The position numbers were made by a program, and so were the translations under genes. Below the pieces are notes generated by a model. That model did not search any database. It saw only the letters and a program-made list of their open reading frames with translations, and was not told the origin of the DNA. Of a stretch of 64,000 nt of DNA, positions 33,224 to 44,575 are shown in pieces. The stretch is from the NCBI GenBank assembly GCA_017893485.1, contig JACEHZ010000373.1, forward strand, positions 620,001-684,000. The letters run 5' to 3'. How positions within the stretch are numbered: the first letter of the stretch is position 1; each line of letters starts with the position of its first letter. Origin of the DNA: Hemerocallis citrina. Lineage: Eukaryota; Streptophyta; Magnoliopsida; Asparagales; Asphodelaceae.

Positions 33224-33506
33224 CTGAAAAGTGGAGATAAATCCGATGGGACAATACACGGAAACATCTACAACTAGTCACACACAAATCCGAGACTCAA
33301 CACTTGGACAAATTTTGGCCAAACAAAATGTTTCCATTCAAAACCAAGGGGAAAAGTTTTACACAAGCGGTGGCCAGTCCGCAGTTAGGCTTACAAAAGA
33401 AAAAAGACTAAAAAAGACAACCGAGTCAGGGGTCGACCTTTTTGCCGTTCGGGTCCGTCGACCCCCCGGTCTTGTCCTCGCCATCGCCCTCGCCTCCGCC
33501 TTCGCT

Positions 33507-35740
33507 CTAACTCTCCTCCTTGGAGTCGTCCTCCTCCTCGCCCTCGGCTTCGGTCTCCCCTGGGCCTTCGATGGGTTCCGTCTCTCCCTCGGGGCCGAGC
33601 AGCCCCTCGGTAACCCCCTCCTCCCCTTCCACGGGGTCGTAAAAATGGTAGGAGGACGTGTCGAAGCCCGGGTTCTTGGCGGCTACGTGGAGCAGGGCTC
33701 GACCGTAGGCATCCTCCATGTTCTGGAGCATGTGCTGCGCGGCCTCCTCCTGCACGGCCTTCCTCACCTTCTTCACCTTCTTCAGGTGCTTGGCCTTGAT
33801 CCTCTCAGCCCTCTTACGAGCCTTCTCCGCTTCTGACCGGGCGTTGGCCAGCTCCTCCTTCAGCTCGGCTGCCTCCTTCTCCTTCGCCTCAAGTTTGGCC
33901 ACCGCGTCCTTTGACAGCTGAATGGCGTCGGCCAGCTGCTTCTCCAACCCCGCTACTTCGGCAGCCCTCTTCGTCGAGAGGAGATGCTCGGCATCAAGCC
34001 GCTGTGTGGCCTTGACGCGCTCCGCCCACTCCCGCTCCTTCTCCTGCTCTTTGTTCGCAAACTCCTCGACCAGGAAATTGAAGTGGCAGAGGGTCTGAAA
34101 AAGAACAGCAGATTAAAATCCGAGTCCAAAGACTTAGGAAAAAATTCTAAAGAAGAAATTTCGGTAAGGGAGACCTCGGCCAACTTACCGGCATAGTATT
34201 CCGAGCGATCTGCATCACGGCGTCCCCTGCCTGCCCGACCTTCAGGGTCGCTCGGTCTTTTGGGGTCGGCAGGTGCCTCACCGCCTCCATGCAGATGTTG
34301 CCGTCGCCCAGGAAGCCGTCGACGTTCATCACCTGCCAGTCGGGCACGAAGATCTGCTTGTGATGCTCGGTCAGGATCTTCTCCGCATCGGCAGTGAGGG
34401 GTGGAACTTGGAGGGACAGCACCTCCTTCACGCCGAACGTACCGCTCGACGAACCCGGAGCATCCACCTTCGGGGTCGGAGCCGGCACCTCCGAAACAGG
34501 GGAGTCGAGAACCCTGATCTCCCCCTGCTCGAGGACCGCGACCTTCGGTTGGTCGGCAGCCTTCTCGACCGAAGGCTTCTTCGAGGCTCGGCTGTCCTGA
34601 GGCCCTGCCGAAGGCCTCTTCTTCTTTGTCTCCTGCTCCGACCGGCCCTTCGCCACCAGAGCTTTGTAATCCAGCTTCATCGTCTCTGCAAAAGCCGAAT
34701 GAAAAAACTTAGAAAAATTTTCACGAACTTTAAACAAAGAGTATATATACCAGAAGCATACTAGGGTCGATCGGACTGAGACCCCCACGGAACTGATCCT
34801 CCTCGGTAATATCTTTCCAGCTTAGCGCTGGCAGGGCGAGGAGCTTCTTCTGAACCTCCGCCTCCTCATCACTCAGCGCCGCCTCCTTCTTGGTCCGCTT
34901 GGGCAGACCCTCCTTCGCCCAAACCGTCGGTATCACCCACGGCGCCGGAGCTCGGATGAGGAAGTACTTCTCCTTCCAATGTTTGATCGAGTCCGGATTC
35001 TCGATCAGCTTCACGCCTGGCCGGGGCGTAAGATAGAACCTCTGCTCATCTCGCCTTGGCTGACAAGGTCGGTAGAGACTCCGAAAGAGGAACATACTCG
35101 GCTTACCGCCGATCTCTTGGCATCGGAGGACGAACGCCATGACGTGCCTCCATGTGTTCGGCATCAGCTGGGCGGGGCTCAGACCGTACCATGTCAGAAC
35201 ATCAACCACGAACGGGTGGTGGGGAAAGCGGAGTCCGGCAATAAGGGAGTCGACCGGAAAGACACACACGTCCGACGAGGACTTTGTGTTGGCTCGGAAA
35301 CCCGGCCCGGGGAGGAGCAGCCCATAGTCGGCAGGGATCCGGAAGCCCTCTCGGATCAGGTGAAGGTCCCCCTCGGTGAGAGACGAGATGGTATGATCCA
35401 CCTCGGACAGCTCCCTCGGCTCGTTCTCTTCCAACAACTTAGTCGTGCCTTGGGTCACTCTCTCCAAGGTGTCCTCGGCGTAGTCCCGTACGCCCCCCAC
35501 GCTCGACAGAGAAATGGGCTGCCGACCGAACGCTCCCGCCGTCTTCGGCGTCTCCACAATCGTGACCACGGCCTTGCCCTCCCGGGACACCGCCGCAACC
35601 TCCTTAGGCGGCTCAGCCACTTCGTCCTCTCTGTCCGGACGAACGACATTCCGATCGCTCGGCTCCACTACCTCCTTCCCTTTATCCCCTCGGCCAACGG
35701 CTTGCTCCGAGGCGGGGGTCTCATCCGTGATCTTAACCAT
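33507..35740 (-). CDS. Antisense gene of element A, Transposase_28-like, three exons
   Basis: Model: exon 1 35740-34762 (ATG, MVKITDETPASEQAVGRG), exon 2 34685-34189, exon 3 34094-33507. Introns have GT at 34761 and 34188 and AG just before exons 2 and 3. Phases fit and give an uninterrupted 687-residue frame. Residues about 140-300 contain LIREGFRIPADYGLLLPGPG, CVFPVDSLIAGLRFPHHPFV and IKHWKEKYFLIRAPAPWVIP, resembling the plant 'putative gypsy type transposon' family (Pfam Transposase_28, PF04195). Exon 2 is polar and low in complexity. Exon 3 is coiled-coil (KEKEAAELKEELANARSEAE) with an acidic tail. Its biochemical role is unknown. It converges on gag-pol and has its own TATA box. Element D has a diverged homologue. 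Confidence 0.7.
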
Positions 35741-35931
35741 TTTTCCAAAAGAGAAGGGAAAGGGACTGACCTTGAAGTGATTGGTACGGTTGGAAAGTTT
35801 ACCGGAAGCAAGGAACGCTACCGCGACAGCTAGCACCGCCACCAGAGAGCTGAAAACTTCGAAGGCAAAGTGAGAACTGAAGAGAGAGAGTAAAAGTAAA
35901 AAGTGAGACTTGATCTAAGGGGGGGTGAAGA

Positions 35932-35938
35932 TTTATAG
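35932..35938 (-). promoter_or_regulatory. TATA box of the antisense gene (element A)
   Basis: Minus-strand TATAAAT in TTTACTATAAATCTTCACCC, about 190 bp upstream of ATG 35740. No ATG appears between it and the chosen start in the reading frame. Confidence 0.5.
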
Positions 35939-36084
35939 TAAAATGGAACGTCCCTTGGACTTCCAAACGAAAGTTCGCAACCTTTGGGCTGCTCTCGAAA
36001 CGTCGCGAAGGTCCAACACAACTGCCTTCCTCACCAAGCCGACTGGCTCGGCGCAATGGGACCCGAATCCGAGCTACAAGCGTT

Positions 36085-36300
36085 CCGAGCCGGATTGCAC
36101 ACCCTCCGGTCGGTCGCCGAACAAGTGCCTTTCCGAGCCTGCAAACGGAGAAAACTCACTTTCTCCTCAGCTTTCGCTCTTGATCTCGATCAGACGGCCC
36201 AGATCTCGCCGAGGACACTAAACGGCAAGATAGTGTTTTCTTGAGAAATGTGCCCGTCTCGAGATGCAAGTCGTCATCCAACGGCTTGGGTTGCACCACG
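36085..36300. repeat. 223-bp family copy upstream of the antisense gene
   Basis: Shares CGGAGAAAACTCACTTTCTC, GATCTCGATCAGACGGCCC and ACTAAACGGCAAGATAGTG with 31280-31480 and the array at 37140-38215. The antisense gene is thus bracketed by copies in the same orientation. Confidence 0.8.
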
Positions 36301-37139
36301 TTGCTCGGACGATTGAACCCTCGGACGCCCCACCTATGTCTAGAAGAACCAGGAAAAATTTTGATTCAAAGTTTTAAGGCACCGCCCTCGGCGAGCACCC
36401 CCCAGGTCCCGGGTCTCGGTCGGTATTCCGCCGACCCACGGGCCCCGGTCGAAAGTAGATCAACACTCAGAGATCGGGAGAAACAAACCATTCCGAGCCA
36501 GTTGATTGCAACTGCAAAGGTTCGGCCTGCTCTGGCAACAGAACCTTCACAGTTGCAAACAACTTGCCCGGAACGTCCTTCATTTCTTCCGGAAGAACGA
36601 CCGCTCGTCCTTCCGACAAACTCACCCCTCGGATTCGGACATGGATGACCACCTCTCCCACCATGATCTCTGCCGACCCTGACACCCGCTGCGGAGCAAA
36701 CAGAGTAGGCAGAAGATCTTGGTGGGAGAACGACCACCCGTCCTTTCGAAGTAGCTCACCCCTCGGATCCGGACTATGGTCGTCACCACTACTGCCTCGT
36801 TCCCCCCCGCTCCTGACATCCACTTTGGGACCGTCAGGAACGAGAGAAGAAGAAGACAGTAGAGTGACCACCCCTCTGAACCTATCGAGGTCAAGACCCC
36901 ACAAGACTGGCGTCCGCCAGAGGCAGACACCACCGAGGTCTAAAACTCAAACATTGCTGCGACTGAAAATGACAAGGGGAATGGAGTATTTATAGCTCTC
37001 CTCCAAGATCCAGCCATTATGACCCTCGGAAGTTGAAACGCCACGCATTAATTGAAGGAACCATACTTAATGGCCTAGGGAAAGCGGAACGCCGCACAAA
37101 ACCCAAGGCACCATTAATGCCCTCGGAAACAGGATCACC
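36301..37139 (-). other. Antisense spacer with a second TATA-like site
   Basis: GC-rich minus-strand frames (36904-36467, 145 codons; 36737-36366, 123 codons) share repeated words such as RIRGVSLSEGRAVVLPEE but no known domain. TATAAATA on the minus strand at 36987-36994 (CTATAAATACTCC) could drive them. A similar TATA-containing block occurs in element D at about 51790-52030. Whether this is a short antisense gene is undecided. Confidence 0.35.
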
Positions 37140-38215
37140 TCGGAACAGATTGTGCCACGTCGCTCGACCCGCCGAGACCCCATACCTTCGATCGGCGACC
37201 GAGCAAGTGCATTTCCGAGCTCGCAAATGGGGAAAATTCACTTTCTCCTCAATAATCGTGCCTGATCTCGATCAGACGGCCCATATCTCGCCGAGGACAC
37301 TAAACGACAAGATAGTGTTTTCTTGAGAAATGTGCCCGTCTTGAGATGCGCGCCGTCATCCAATGGCTCCGACTGCGCCACGTCGTTCGTCCTGCCGAGA
37401 CTCCCTGTCTCCGGTCGAATTCCGAGCAAGTGCCTTTCCGAGCCTGCAAACGGAGAAAACTCACTTTCTCCTTAACTTTCGCACTTGATCTCGATCAGAC
37501 GGCCCAGATCTCGCCGAGGACACTAAACGACAAGATAGTGTTTTCTTGGGAAATGTGCCCGTCTTGAGATGCGTGCCGTCATCCAATGGCTCCGACTGCG
37601 CCACGTCGTTCGTCCTGCCGAGACTCCCTGTCTCCGGTCGGATTCCGAGCAAGTGCCTTTCCGAGCCTGCAAACGGAGAAAACTCACTTTCTCCTCAACT
37701 TTCGCGCTTGATCTCGATCAGACGGCCCAGATCTCGCCGAGGACACTAAATGACAAGATAGTGTTTTCTTGGGAAATGTGCCCGTCTCGAGATGCGCATC
37801 GCCATCCAACGGCTCAGATTGCGCCACGTCACTCGGAACGCCGAACCCCCTAGTCTCCGGTTGGCAGCCGAGCAAGTGTCATTCCGAGCTCGTAAACGGA
37901 GAAAAAAGACACTGAGCTACTACGACCGTTGGATCTCTCAGAAATTCGTGCTTCTAATGATGAACGGTCCAGATTGCGCCACGTGCACTAAAAGACAAGA
38001 TAGCGTTTTCTTGGGAAACGCGCCACCATCCGATGGCTCAGATTGCGCCACGTCGCTCGGAACGCCGAACCCCCTAGTCTCCGGTCGGCAGCCGAGCAAG
38101 TGCCATTCCGAGCTCGTAAACGAAGAAAAAGGATGCCGAGCTATGAAGACCGTCAGATCTCTCAGAAAATCACGCTCGACTGTGATCAAAGGTCCAGATT
38201 GTGCCACGCCATAAA
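37140..38215. repeat. 223-bp tandem repeat of element A (about 5 copies)
   Basis: CCGAGCAAGTG recurs at about 37199, 37422, 37645, 37868 and 38092, a period of 223-224 bp. Units contain AGACGGCCCAGATCTCGCCG, GATAGTGTTTTCTTGGGAAA and GCGCCACGTCGTTCG. The array lies 5' of the antisense gene and 3' of pol, next to the LTR. The last unit is degenerate. Confidence 0.9.
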
Positions 38216-38616
38216 TCAGTATTAAAAATCGTTTTTTATCTATTTAAATCGCGTTATTTATTTAGAAATTGCAAAAAATTGTTAAAAATTCGGGAAATTT
38301 AACTAAAAATTCTAGAAAATAATTGAAAATTCGGGGGTATATTTTTGGGCCTCTGAACGCACAATTATTGCCCAGAATGCACTGTTAAGGCCCCCCGAAC
38401 GATTAGTAAACACATCGCAAAATTAAATAAATAATCCGAAAAAAATAGATGAAAGACGCCAAATACTCGATATGGTTAGGAAACAGCTCATGGCATCAAA
38501 AAGTTACCTCACTACCCCCTTCAAGATCCTAAGTCCTCCACATGGACTCCGATACAACTCCGCTAGCCACCAAAACAGTCAAACTACTCCTCAAAGGCTG
38601 ATCACGCTCAGTCTTT
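38216..38616. other. AT-rich 3' end of element A interior
   Basis: AT-rich, no gene, between the array and the polypurine tract. Confidence 0.6.
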
Positions 38617-38632
38617 AGGAGTGGGGGGCTCG
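38617..38632 (+). other. Polypurine tract of element A
   Basis: AGGAGTGGGGGGCTCG immediately before the 3' LTR; nearly the same as that of element D. Confidence 0.9.
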
Positions 38633-39222
38633 TGATATGGCTAAAAATGGGGTTAAATCGGAACCATCCAGATTGGGCATGAATCTTGAAGCTCGGGGGT
38701 AAAAAGGTAATTTCACATACAAGCGGATCCAAAGCGGGTACTGAATCTCCTTCTCGCAGATCCAATAACCCGCGAATGGATCCACACCTATTGGGTACGG
38801 GTTCCGACCCGAGACGAACCCAAACCCACAAGAGACAAATCAGGATCTATGATTTGGCCAGGTCAATGGCCCTGATTTGCTCTCACCGGGAATCAAGGAA
38901 AGATTTCCTAAAACAGACTGAGGATTTTACTCCCTGCTGTTACACAGGAAATCAGGCCCTTAAACAACTCCCCTGGCGACTATAAATACAACCCTTCTGC
39001 CTCCATGACCAGGTTAATCACTCTTCCACCACTTTAAGCTCTTTCTTAATCTCTTCTGATTACTGACAAGTGCGTCGGAGGGTGCGTCGCCGGAATCAAC
39101 CCCGGTGTTTCGCACTTCCTTGCAGGTTGCGGCAGGAGCAAGAAGGCTGAGTCAACTATTCAGGTTTTTCTCGGACTCACAAATTCTATCTGTTTACCCC
39201 CACACCGAAATCAGCGGTAACA
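38633..39222 (+). repeat. 3' LTR of element A
   Basis: Starts TGATATGGCTAAAAATGGGG, ends CAGCGGTAACA, same length as the 5' LTR. Followed by the CCCTT duplication. Confidence 0.95.
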
Positions 39223-39874
39223 CCCTTGTTGAGAATTGTTGTGAGTTCTCGCTGAGTTCTTCGAATAGCTCGATGACTTCCTCACCACTCTTCCTCATCA
39301 AGATTCCATTGCAAGCTGAAGCTATAATTGCTTTGTTAGTGTCATTTAAATCCTCATAGAATGCTTGTAATTGATCATCCTTAGGCATGTTGTGTGTAGG
39401 AAACTTGAGAAGTTTGTTCTTAAATTCCTTCCATGCATCGAAGAACAAATTGCCATCTTTTTGTTGGAAGAGTTGAATTTCCCTTTTTAGTTGTTTGGTT
39501 TTCTGAGCTGGGAAAAATTTCTTCAAGAACTTTGTTGCCAATTGCTCCTATGATTGAATTGATCCTGGTTCCAAAGAATTATACCACAATTTAGCATTAA
39601 GTTTTATTGAAAATGAAAACAAAATTAACCTGATTTGTTCAGGGGTAAGCCCTTGGATGCTTTGCATCCTGCAAAGATCAAAGAAATCTTGCAAGTGGAA
39701 ATGAGGATCCTCGTCTAGTTTGCCACTAAAGTGGGGAACCATGCTGAGTAACTAAGGTGATAGGTGCATATTCCCTGTGACATTAGGTTGATAAGCTATG
39801 CAAGAAGGTTGCTCAATATTCTTCGGAGTGAATTTGTCCTGTATTGGTACTCGATTTGGTACTTCCTCACCCAT
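39223..39874 (-). pseudogene. gag N-terminal piece of element B
   Basis: Starts at ATG 39874 (MGEEVPNRVPIQDKFTPKNI). The capsid region follows with MVPHFSGKLDEDPHFHLQDF, LFSFSIKLNAKLWYNSL, FLKKFFPAQKTKQLKREIQL and KFPTHNMPKDDQLQAFYEDL. TAG codons interrupt it in SP-LLSMVPHF (relatives have Gln) and IQS-EQLATKF (Trp). It is cut by element A at the CCCTT duplication and resumes at 24129. Confidence 0.85.
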
Positions 39875-39900
39875 TGTTGCCTTTGAAATGTTTTGCGGTA

Positions 39901-39932
39901 CAATCGACTTACACCCTAAAGACAGTCGACTG
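39901..39932 (-). promoter_or_regulatory. Degenerate palindrome pair in B's leader
   Basis: CAATCGACTT (39901) and CAGTCGACTG (39923), 22 bp start to start, just upstream of gag. Confidence 0.35.
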
Positions 39933-40120
39933 GGCTGACTTAGTTTGTGCAGAGTGTGCTCTATCTCTTAGTCAATAGGTAATAGCTTGGGATGAAGTGA
40001 TCGTCTCCCGTGCATTCACCAAAAACTTGTACCCTCTTAATTGGACTATACCTAAAAGAAAATATTCATAGTTTTCAGTTAATAAAAAGAAATTGATTTG
40101 CAAGTTAAAATACTAGACAA

Positions 40121-40138
40121 TCCTCGGCAGCGGCGCCA
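40121..40138 (-). other. Primer binding site of element B
   Basis: The minus strand reads TGGCGCCGCTGCCGAGGA, six bases inside the 5' LTR; tRNA-Asp type with two mismatches to the Athila PBS. Confidence 0.8.
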
Positions 40139-40144
40139 AAAACT

Positions 40145-41921
40145 TGTTGAGAGCTCAGTTATCTAAATGAATAGATAATCTAAACACAAATTATAAAACC
40201 TCACAAGTGTACGAATTGTTTTCAGAAGCGTAGTGAAAAGCAAGGATCGATCCCACAGAGATTGTAGTAATTAACTTACTGATCAATAATCAGAAAGCCT
40301 TTATTAAGTTTCATTTCTAAATATATGCCTGAAAGGAAATGAGATTTGAGTCACAAAAATATCCATTGAATTAGTTGGGCTTGATTTCCACCTATAGCCA
40401 AGAATGTTCAATCAACTTCTACACTACTCTGATCACTCATGTTTGTTCATTCAAGAGCATGGTATCTACTTCTTAAACTAAAGATTTCCCTGGCTAAGAA
40501 ATTAGGCATGGTATCTACTCTAATTCCTTTCTCTCCTTAAATGTTTTAGCATGATATCTACTAAGTTGTACTTGAAGAAAGCATAGAAACTGTTGAAATT
40601 AACAAACACTCAAAACTCTAGAAGTTGGTATCAAATCTAGATCCTCCAAGTTGATTAAACCCCAGAACCCAAATGAGTTCTTGTGTTACTTCTCTGAGCA
40701 CTAGATTCGATCATCTAAATCTACTCATGTAACAAATTCAATTTTATAATAAGCAAACTTGATAACTCAACTTTGGTTGTGTTAACCAGAACGTCAGTCC
40801 AGTCGACTGTTGTAGGGAGTCAGTCGAATGTTCATCAACACATACATTGAGTTAACAACACTTGAATAGTAAGAATGTCAAGCATCAAAGGCTGCATATT
40901 ATAAATTTGATGACGAACTACCAAATTTAATCAATAAGTTAGTGGAGTAATACAAAAGAAGATTTATTACATGGCTAAGGTTTCAATCTGTCCAAAATGA
41001 ATTTAGTTGCACATAATCCAACTTTTATTGACTAACAGTTTTGAATACATGACTCTAATGAATTTAACAAAGAACAAAGATTAAAGAGAGAAGAAGAAAC
41101 ACTTATTTGTGTGATGATCAGCTTAAAACCAATCAGCCTAAGTCGACTTGATCCCTTCTGAAGTCGACATGTTCTCCTCTCCCTCAATGCCGAGTTACAG
41201 TACTTGATCCCTCCTTTGCCCTTACGTCCCCTCGATCTCCTCTCTTTTTCGATGATGCCCTCTCTTCTTCGATCCTCTTTTTATAGCTTCTTTTCCCCCT
41301 ATCTGCAGATCTCAAGCTCTAGATTTCAATCTCCTCAACTACTGGTTATGGATTGAGTCAAATCCTTTTCATTAACTACCAGATCAGATCTCTTGATTTT
41401 TTTTGGGAAGTTGTTATCTGCAGTTAACCAATATTTATTTCCTGGATTTTGACAGCTCACTTTGATGCAGATTTGGATGAGAGTGTATCTCAATTGATCT
41501 TATCTCTAAGTCCCGTTAAATGCCAGTTCAGTCGAATGGCGTTAGAATCAGTCGACTGTTCCGCGAACTCTTGGAAACTCAAACCAGTCAGAGCAGTCGA
41601 CTGTTGACTATGAGTCAGTCGACTGTTCTGCGAAGCTTCGGAAACTCAACCCACTCTGTTCAGTCGACTATTGCTAAGGAATCAGTCGACTGTACTTAGG
41701 AGCTTCTAACAAGTACAAAATTAAGGTTCTTCATTCCAGTGTATCATCTTCACGGTGATGGATTAGTCTTGAGTAAATCTTGAATCCGCTTCATTTAGTT
41801 TCTTTTAGGCTGTCTCCTATGGAAAAGCGAAAAGAAGAATAAATTACCAAAGATAGAGAGTTTAATTGTCTAATTGCATTCAGATTATTGCTCTAAAATG
41901 TGGACATTAATAGATTTATCA
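40145..41921 (-). repeat. 5' LTR of element B
   Basis: Complete LTR matching 9247-11021, TGTTGAGAG to TTATCA. Followed by the GGGTC duplication and the resumed minisatellite. Confidence 0.92.
41529..41692 (-). promoter_or_regulatory. Palindrome pair cluster, second LTR of B
   Basis: Sites at 41529 (CAGTCGAATG), 41549, 41594, 41616, 41661 (CAGTCGACTA) and 41683, with the same spacing as in the other LTR. A further pair lies at 40800 and 40821. The single-base differences fall in members that are intact in the other LTR. Confidence 0.6.
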
Positions 41922-44470
41922 GGGTCGGCAAGGAGAGGCGAGTCTAAGAGACTTGGCTTGTGAAGGCTACCTCTGTGTTCGAGATAGCTGTTGAGCATTG
42001 AGGCTTAGGGGGTCGGCAAGGAGAGGCGAGCCCAAGTGGCCTGGCTTGTGAAGGTTACTCCTGTGCTCGAGATAGGTATCGAACATTAAGGCTTAGGGGG
42101 TCAGCAAGGAGATGCGAGCCTAAGAGACTTGGCTTGTGAAGACTATCCCTGTGCTTGAGATAGCTATTGAGCATCGAGGCTCTGGGGGTCGGCAAGTAGA
42201 GGCAAGCCCAAGAGACTTGGCTTTTGAAGGCTACCCCTGTGCTTGAGATAGCTGTTGAGCGTCGAGGCTTAGGGGGTCGGCAAGTAGAGGCAAGCCCAAT
42301 AGACTTGGCTTGTTAAGGCTACCCCTGTGCTTGAGATAGCTGTCGAGCGTCGAGACTTAGGGGGTCGGCAAGGAGAGGTGAGCCCAAGAGACTTTTCTTG
42401 TGAAGGCTACCCCTGTGCTCGAGATAGCTGTCGAGCGTCGAGGCTCAGGGGGTCGGCAAGGAGAGACGAGCCCAAGAGACTTGGCTTGTGAAGGCTACCC
42501 CTGTGCTTGAGATTGCTGTCGAGCGTCGAGGCTTTAGAGGATCAGTAAAGAGAGGCGAGCCCAAGAGACTTTGCTTGTGAAGGCTACCCTTGTGCTCAAG
42601 ATAGCTGTCGAGCGTCGAGGCTCAGGGGGTCGGCAAGGAGAGACGAGCCCAAGAGACTTGGCTTGTGAAGGCTACCCCTGTGCTCGAGATTGCTCGAGGC
42701 TTTAGAGGATCAGTAAGGAGAGGCGAGCCCAAGAGACTTGGCTTGTGAAGGCTATCTTTGTGCTCGGGATAGCTGTCGAGCGTCGAGGCTTAGGGGGTTA
42801 GCAAGGAGAGGCGAGCCTATGAGACTTGGCTTGTGAAGGCTACCCCTGTGCTCAAGATAGCTGTCGAGTATCGACGCTTAGGGGGTCGGCAAGGAGAGGT
42901 GAGCCCAAGAGACTTGGCTTGTGAAGGCTACCCCTGTGCTCGAGATAGTTGTTGAGCATTGAGGCTTAGGGGGCCAGCAAGGCGAGGCAAGCCCAAGAGG
43001 CTTGGCTTGTGAAGGCTACCCCTGTGTTCGAGATAGCTGTCGAGTGTCGAGGCATAGGGGGTCGGCAAGGAGAGGTGAGCCCAATAGACTTGGCTTGTGA
43101 AGGCTACCCTTGTGCTCGAGATAGCTGTCGAGCGTCGAGGCTTAGGGGGCCAGCAAGGCGAGGCAAGCCCAAGAGGCTTGGCTTGTGAAGGCTACCTCTG
43201 TGTTCGAGATAGCTGTCGAGCGTCGTGGCTTAGCGGATCGGCAAGTAGAGGCAAGCCCAAGAGACTTGGCTTGTGAAGGCTACCCCTGTGCTTGAGATAG
43301 CTGTCGAGCGTCGAGGCTTAGGGGGCCGGCAAGTAGAAGTGAGCCCAAGAGACTTAGCTTGTGAAGGCTATCCCTGTGATTGAGATAGCTATCGAGCGTC
43401 GAGGCTTAGGGGATCGGTAAGGAGAGGCGAGCCCAAGAGACTTCTCTTGTGAAGGCTACCCCTGTGCTCGAGATAGCTGTCGAGCGTCGAAGCTCAGGGG
43501 GTCGGCAAGGAGATACGAGCCCAAGAGACTTGGCTTGTGAAGGCTACCCCTGTGCACGAAATTGCTTTCGAGCATCGAGGCTTTAGGGGATCGGCAAGGA
43601 GAGACGAGCCTAAGAGACTTGGCTTGTGAAGGCTACCTCTGTGCTCGAGATAGTTGTCGAGCGTCGAGGCTTAGGGGTCGGCAAGGAGAGGCGAGCCCAA
43701 GAGACTTGGCTTGTGAAGGCTACCCCTGTGCTCGAGATAGCTGTCGAATGTCGACGCTCAGGGGGTCGGCATGGAGAGGTGAGCCCAAGAGACTTGGCTT
43801 GTGAAGGCTATCCCTGTGCTCGAGATAGCTATCGAGCATTGAGGCTTAGGGGGCCAGCAAGGTGAGGCAAGCCCAAGAGGCTTGGCTTGTGAAGGCTACC
43901 CCTGTGCTTGAGATAGTTATCGAGCATCGAGGCTTAGGGGGTCGGCAAGGAGAGGCGAGCCCAAAAGTCCTTGCTTGTGAAAACTACCCCTGTGCTCGAG
44001 ATAGCTATCTAGCGTTGAGGCTTAAGGGGTCGGCAAGGTGAGGCGAGCCAAAGAGGCTTGGCTTGTGAAGGCTACCCCTGTGCTCCAGATAGCTGTCGAG
44101 TGTCGATGCTTAGGGGGTCGGCAAGGAGAGGCGAGCCCAAGAGACTTGGCTTGTGAAGGCTACCCCTGTGCTTGAGATAGTTATCGAGCATCGAGGCTCA
44201 GGCGGTCATTAAGGAGAGGCGAGCCCAAGAGACTTGGCTTGTAAAAGCTACCTATGTGCTCGAGATAGCTGTCGAACGTCGAGGCTTAGGGGGTCGGCAG
44301 GCGAAGGTGAGCCCAAGAGACTTGGCTTGTGATAGCTACCCATGTGCTCGACATAGCTGTCGAGCGTCGAGCTTAGGGGGTCGGCATGGAGAGGCGAGCT
44401 CAAGAGACTTGGCTTGTGAAGGATACCCCTATGCTCGAGATCAAGGTCGAACGTCCAGGCGTAGGTGGTC
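41922..44470. repeat. 88-bp minisatellite, main part (about 29 copies)
   Basis: Continues the array interrupted at 9246. The GGGTC of successive units falls at 41922, 42010 and 42098. Units differ by scattered changes and a few short deletions (near 42690). With the left part it totals about 35 copies, ending just upstream of the antisense gene's promoter. Confidence 0.92.
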
Positions 44471-44567
44471 AGCACGGAGATTCCAGTAGCCTTTATAGGA
44501 ACCTTTTTTGCGAGAATCGAGGAGCCACAGGAACCACATTTGCAAAAATCGAGGAGTTTTAATCCTC

Positions 44568-44575
44568 TATATAAG
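44568..44575 (+). promoter_or_regulatory. TATA box of D's antisense gene
   Basis: TATATAAG in CCTCTATATAAGCGCATCCC, followed by a CT-rich leader (CACTCTCTCTCTCTAGAATC) and ATG 44719. Repeats end about 100 bp upstream. Confidence 0.6.

Larger units (their letters stand above)
24130..39222 (+). mobile_element. Element A: Tat-like retrotransposon with an antisense gene
   Basis: LTRs of equal length (590 bp) at 24130-24719 and 38633-39222 are flanked by the perfect duplication CCCTT (24125-24129 and 39223-39227). The element comprises PBS, gag-PR-RT-RH-aRH-INT in one frame, a 110-bp tandem repeat, an antisense gene region, a 223-bp tandem repeat, a polypurine tract and the LTR. The aRNase H places it in the Tat branch, where Retand and Grande are known to carry tandem repeats or antisense genes. 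I count about 14 LTR differences (about 2.4%). Inserted in B's gag. Confidence 0.93.
9247..41921 (-). mobile_element. Element B: Athila-like Ty3/gypsy retrotransposon
   Basis: LTRs at 9247-11021 and 40145-41921 (1775 and 1777 bp) are flanked by the perfect duplication GGGTC (9242-9246 and 41922-41926). The element reads right to left: PBS, gag, protease, RT with FMDD, RNase H, integrase, a long 3' untranslated region and a polypurine tract. PBS and RT type fit Athila. Element C and element A are inserted in gag, inflating about 10.6 kb to 32.7 kb. In the first 270 bp the LTRs differ at 8 sites plus one small indel. Frameshifts and stops make it non-coding. Confidence 0.9.

Noticed and set aside
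34979..35833. 284-codon plus-strand frame opposite the antisense gene
   Set aside because: Shadow of exon 1 of the antisense gene, whose minus-strand frame shows conserved motifs shared with element D.
41922..44470. CRISPR-like regular repeat array
   Set aside because: The 88-bp units are contiguous with no unique spacers, and the sequence is eukaryotic. It is a minisatellite.
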